DNA of 64,000 nt from the NCBI RefSeq assembly GCF_022808175.1, contig NZ_JALGBX010000011.1:177081-241080 (forward strand), in the 5' to 3' direction. Numbering within the stretch: the stretch's first letter is position 1; each line of letters begins with the position of its first letter. The stretch comes from Streptomyces sp. AP-93. Lineage in GTDB: Bacteria > Actinomycetota > Actinomycetes > Streptomycetales > Streptomycetaceae. This document shows positions 63,299 to 64,000 of the stretch, piece after piece. The notes under the pieces were generated by a model. It was not told the origin of the DNA, made no database searches, and worked only from the letters and a program-made list of their open reading frames with translations. Made by a program: the position numbers and the translations under genes.

Positions 63299-64000
63299 GT
63301 GCTCGTCTACCTCATACGGCGACTTTTCAACGTCGCCGCAACACTGTTGGTGGTCTCCGCGGTCACCTTCGCCATCTTCTTCGCGGTCCCGAAGCTGACC
63401 GGCAGCGACCCGGCGCTCATGTACGCCGGACGCGAGACCAACGCGACCGCCCTGGCGGGCATCCGGGTGAAGATGGGCTTCGACAAGCCCATCTCCGAGC
63501 AGTACCTGATCTTCATGAAGGGCATCTTCACCGGGCGGGACTACGACGGCGGCGCCGAGATCACGCACTGCGCGGCGCCGTGCTTCGGCTACTCGTTCAA
63601 GACCGAGGTCCCCGTCTGGGACACCATGGTGGACCGCATGCCGGTCACCCTCTCGCTCGCCCTCGGCGCGGCCGTCATCTGGCTGATCGCGGGCGTGGCG
63701 ACCGGTGTGATCTCGGCGCTCAAGCGCCGCACCGTCGTCGACCGCACCGTCATGATCGGCGCGCTCGCCGGTGTCTCGCTGCCGATCTTCTTCACCGGCA
63801 TGGTGGCCCCCGCGGTCTTCGTCTACAGCCTCGGCTGGCTGGACGTCTCCAACTACAAACCGCTCACCGAGGATCCGCTGGCCTGGCTCAACGCCCTGAT
63901 CCTGCCCTGGGTGACCCTGGCCTTCCTCTTCGCCGCCACCTACGCCCGCATCACCCGCGCCACGATGCTGGAGGTGCTCGGCGAGGACTACATCCGCACC
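63299..64000 (+). CDS. Peptide-type ABC transporter permease (DppB/OppB-like), 3' end outside window
   Basis: GTG 63299 opens a frame that runs off the window (234 codons). It starts MLVYLIRRLFNVAATLLVVS, the standard OppB first helix. FAVPKLTGSDPALMYAGRET, MGFDKPISEQYLIFMKGIFT and TMVDRMPVTLSLALGAAVIW follow. A Cys-containing extracytoplasmic insert (EITHCAAPCFGYSFKTE) and the beginning of the EAA loop (ARITRATMLEVLGEDYIRT) are present. It pairs with the permease at 60313. There is no strong ribosome-binding site just before GTG. Confidence 0.9.
   Translation, partial: MLVYLIRRLFNVAATLLVVSAVTFAIFFAVPKLTGSDPALMYAGRETNATALAGIRVKMGFDKPISEQYLIFMKGIFTGRDYDGGAEITHCAAPCFGYSFKTEVPVWDTMVDRMPVTLSLALGAAVIWLIAGVATGVISALKRRTVVDRTVMIGALAGVSLPIFFTGMVAPAVFVYSLGWLDVSNYKPLTEDPLAWLNALILPWVTLAFLFAATYARITRATMLEVLGEDYIRT

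Noticed and set aside
61253..63568. 771-codon minus-strand frame over the peptide-binding protein
   Set aside because: Antisense shadow; the plus-strand lipoprotein has lipobox, ribosome-binding site and family blocks.

Overview
The window is high-GC actinobacterial DNA, almost certainly from a Streptomyces chromosome. Third codon positions are strongly GC-biased, GTG and TTG starts are common, and there is an SsgA-like sporulation protein. The gcvT-gcvH-glyA operon sits behind a glycine riboswitch, and there are many secreted or lipoprotein genes. No rRNA, tRNA or CRISPR array was seen. I read about 52 intact or edge-cut genes and 6 broken ones.

Left part (1-8100): the 3' end of an alpha-glucan phosphorylase, a decayed Lrp/AsnC regulator, a DHA2-type MFS exporter, a small secreted protein, a nitronate-monooxygenase-like flavoenzyme and a secreted M4 metalloprotease with a P domain.

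Polysaccharide region (8129-27991): a Wzx/Wzy-type exopolysaccharide locus. It has an initiating undecaprenyl-phosphate sugar transferase, GDP-L-fucose synthesis (gmd, fcl), two GT4 glycosyltransferases, a WcaF-like acetyltransferase, a Wzy-like polymerase, a Wzx-like flippase, a Wzz/BY-kinase-like chain-length protein, a cytidylyltransferase and a CDP-alcohol phosphotransferase. A large secreted FN3/LamG/DNRLRE protein and a lipoprotein sit among them. Two scars lie inside the locus: a TnpB-related gene whose central 318 bp has been inverted in frame, and a broken TetR gene.

Cell-envelope region (28194-40628): glgX with a simple-repeat N-terminus, three L,D-transpeptidases around a secreted SpaA-repeat protein, an enoyl-CoA hydratase, a HATPase_c protein, and a two-gene unit of an atypical NodB-like protein and a YVTN beta-propeller lipoprotein.

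Secondary metabolism (40744-42763): a cyclodipeptide synthase overlapping a P450 that closely resembles mycobacterial CYP121. This is a mycocyclosin-type locus and the most notable biosynthetic find here.

Right part: an EF-hand protein, a PadR regulator, and a CbiMNQO cobalt importer behind a cobalamin riboswitch. Next is a scarred zone (47049-50633) with a truncated flavoprotein, a ricin-lectin fragment and a toxin-tail/immunity pair. It is followed by a serine/glycine block (sdaA, an APC permease, glyA, gcvH, gcvT, then two SseB-like genes across the riboswitch). The window ends in a peptide-type ABC importer cut by the right edge.
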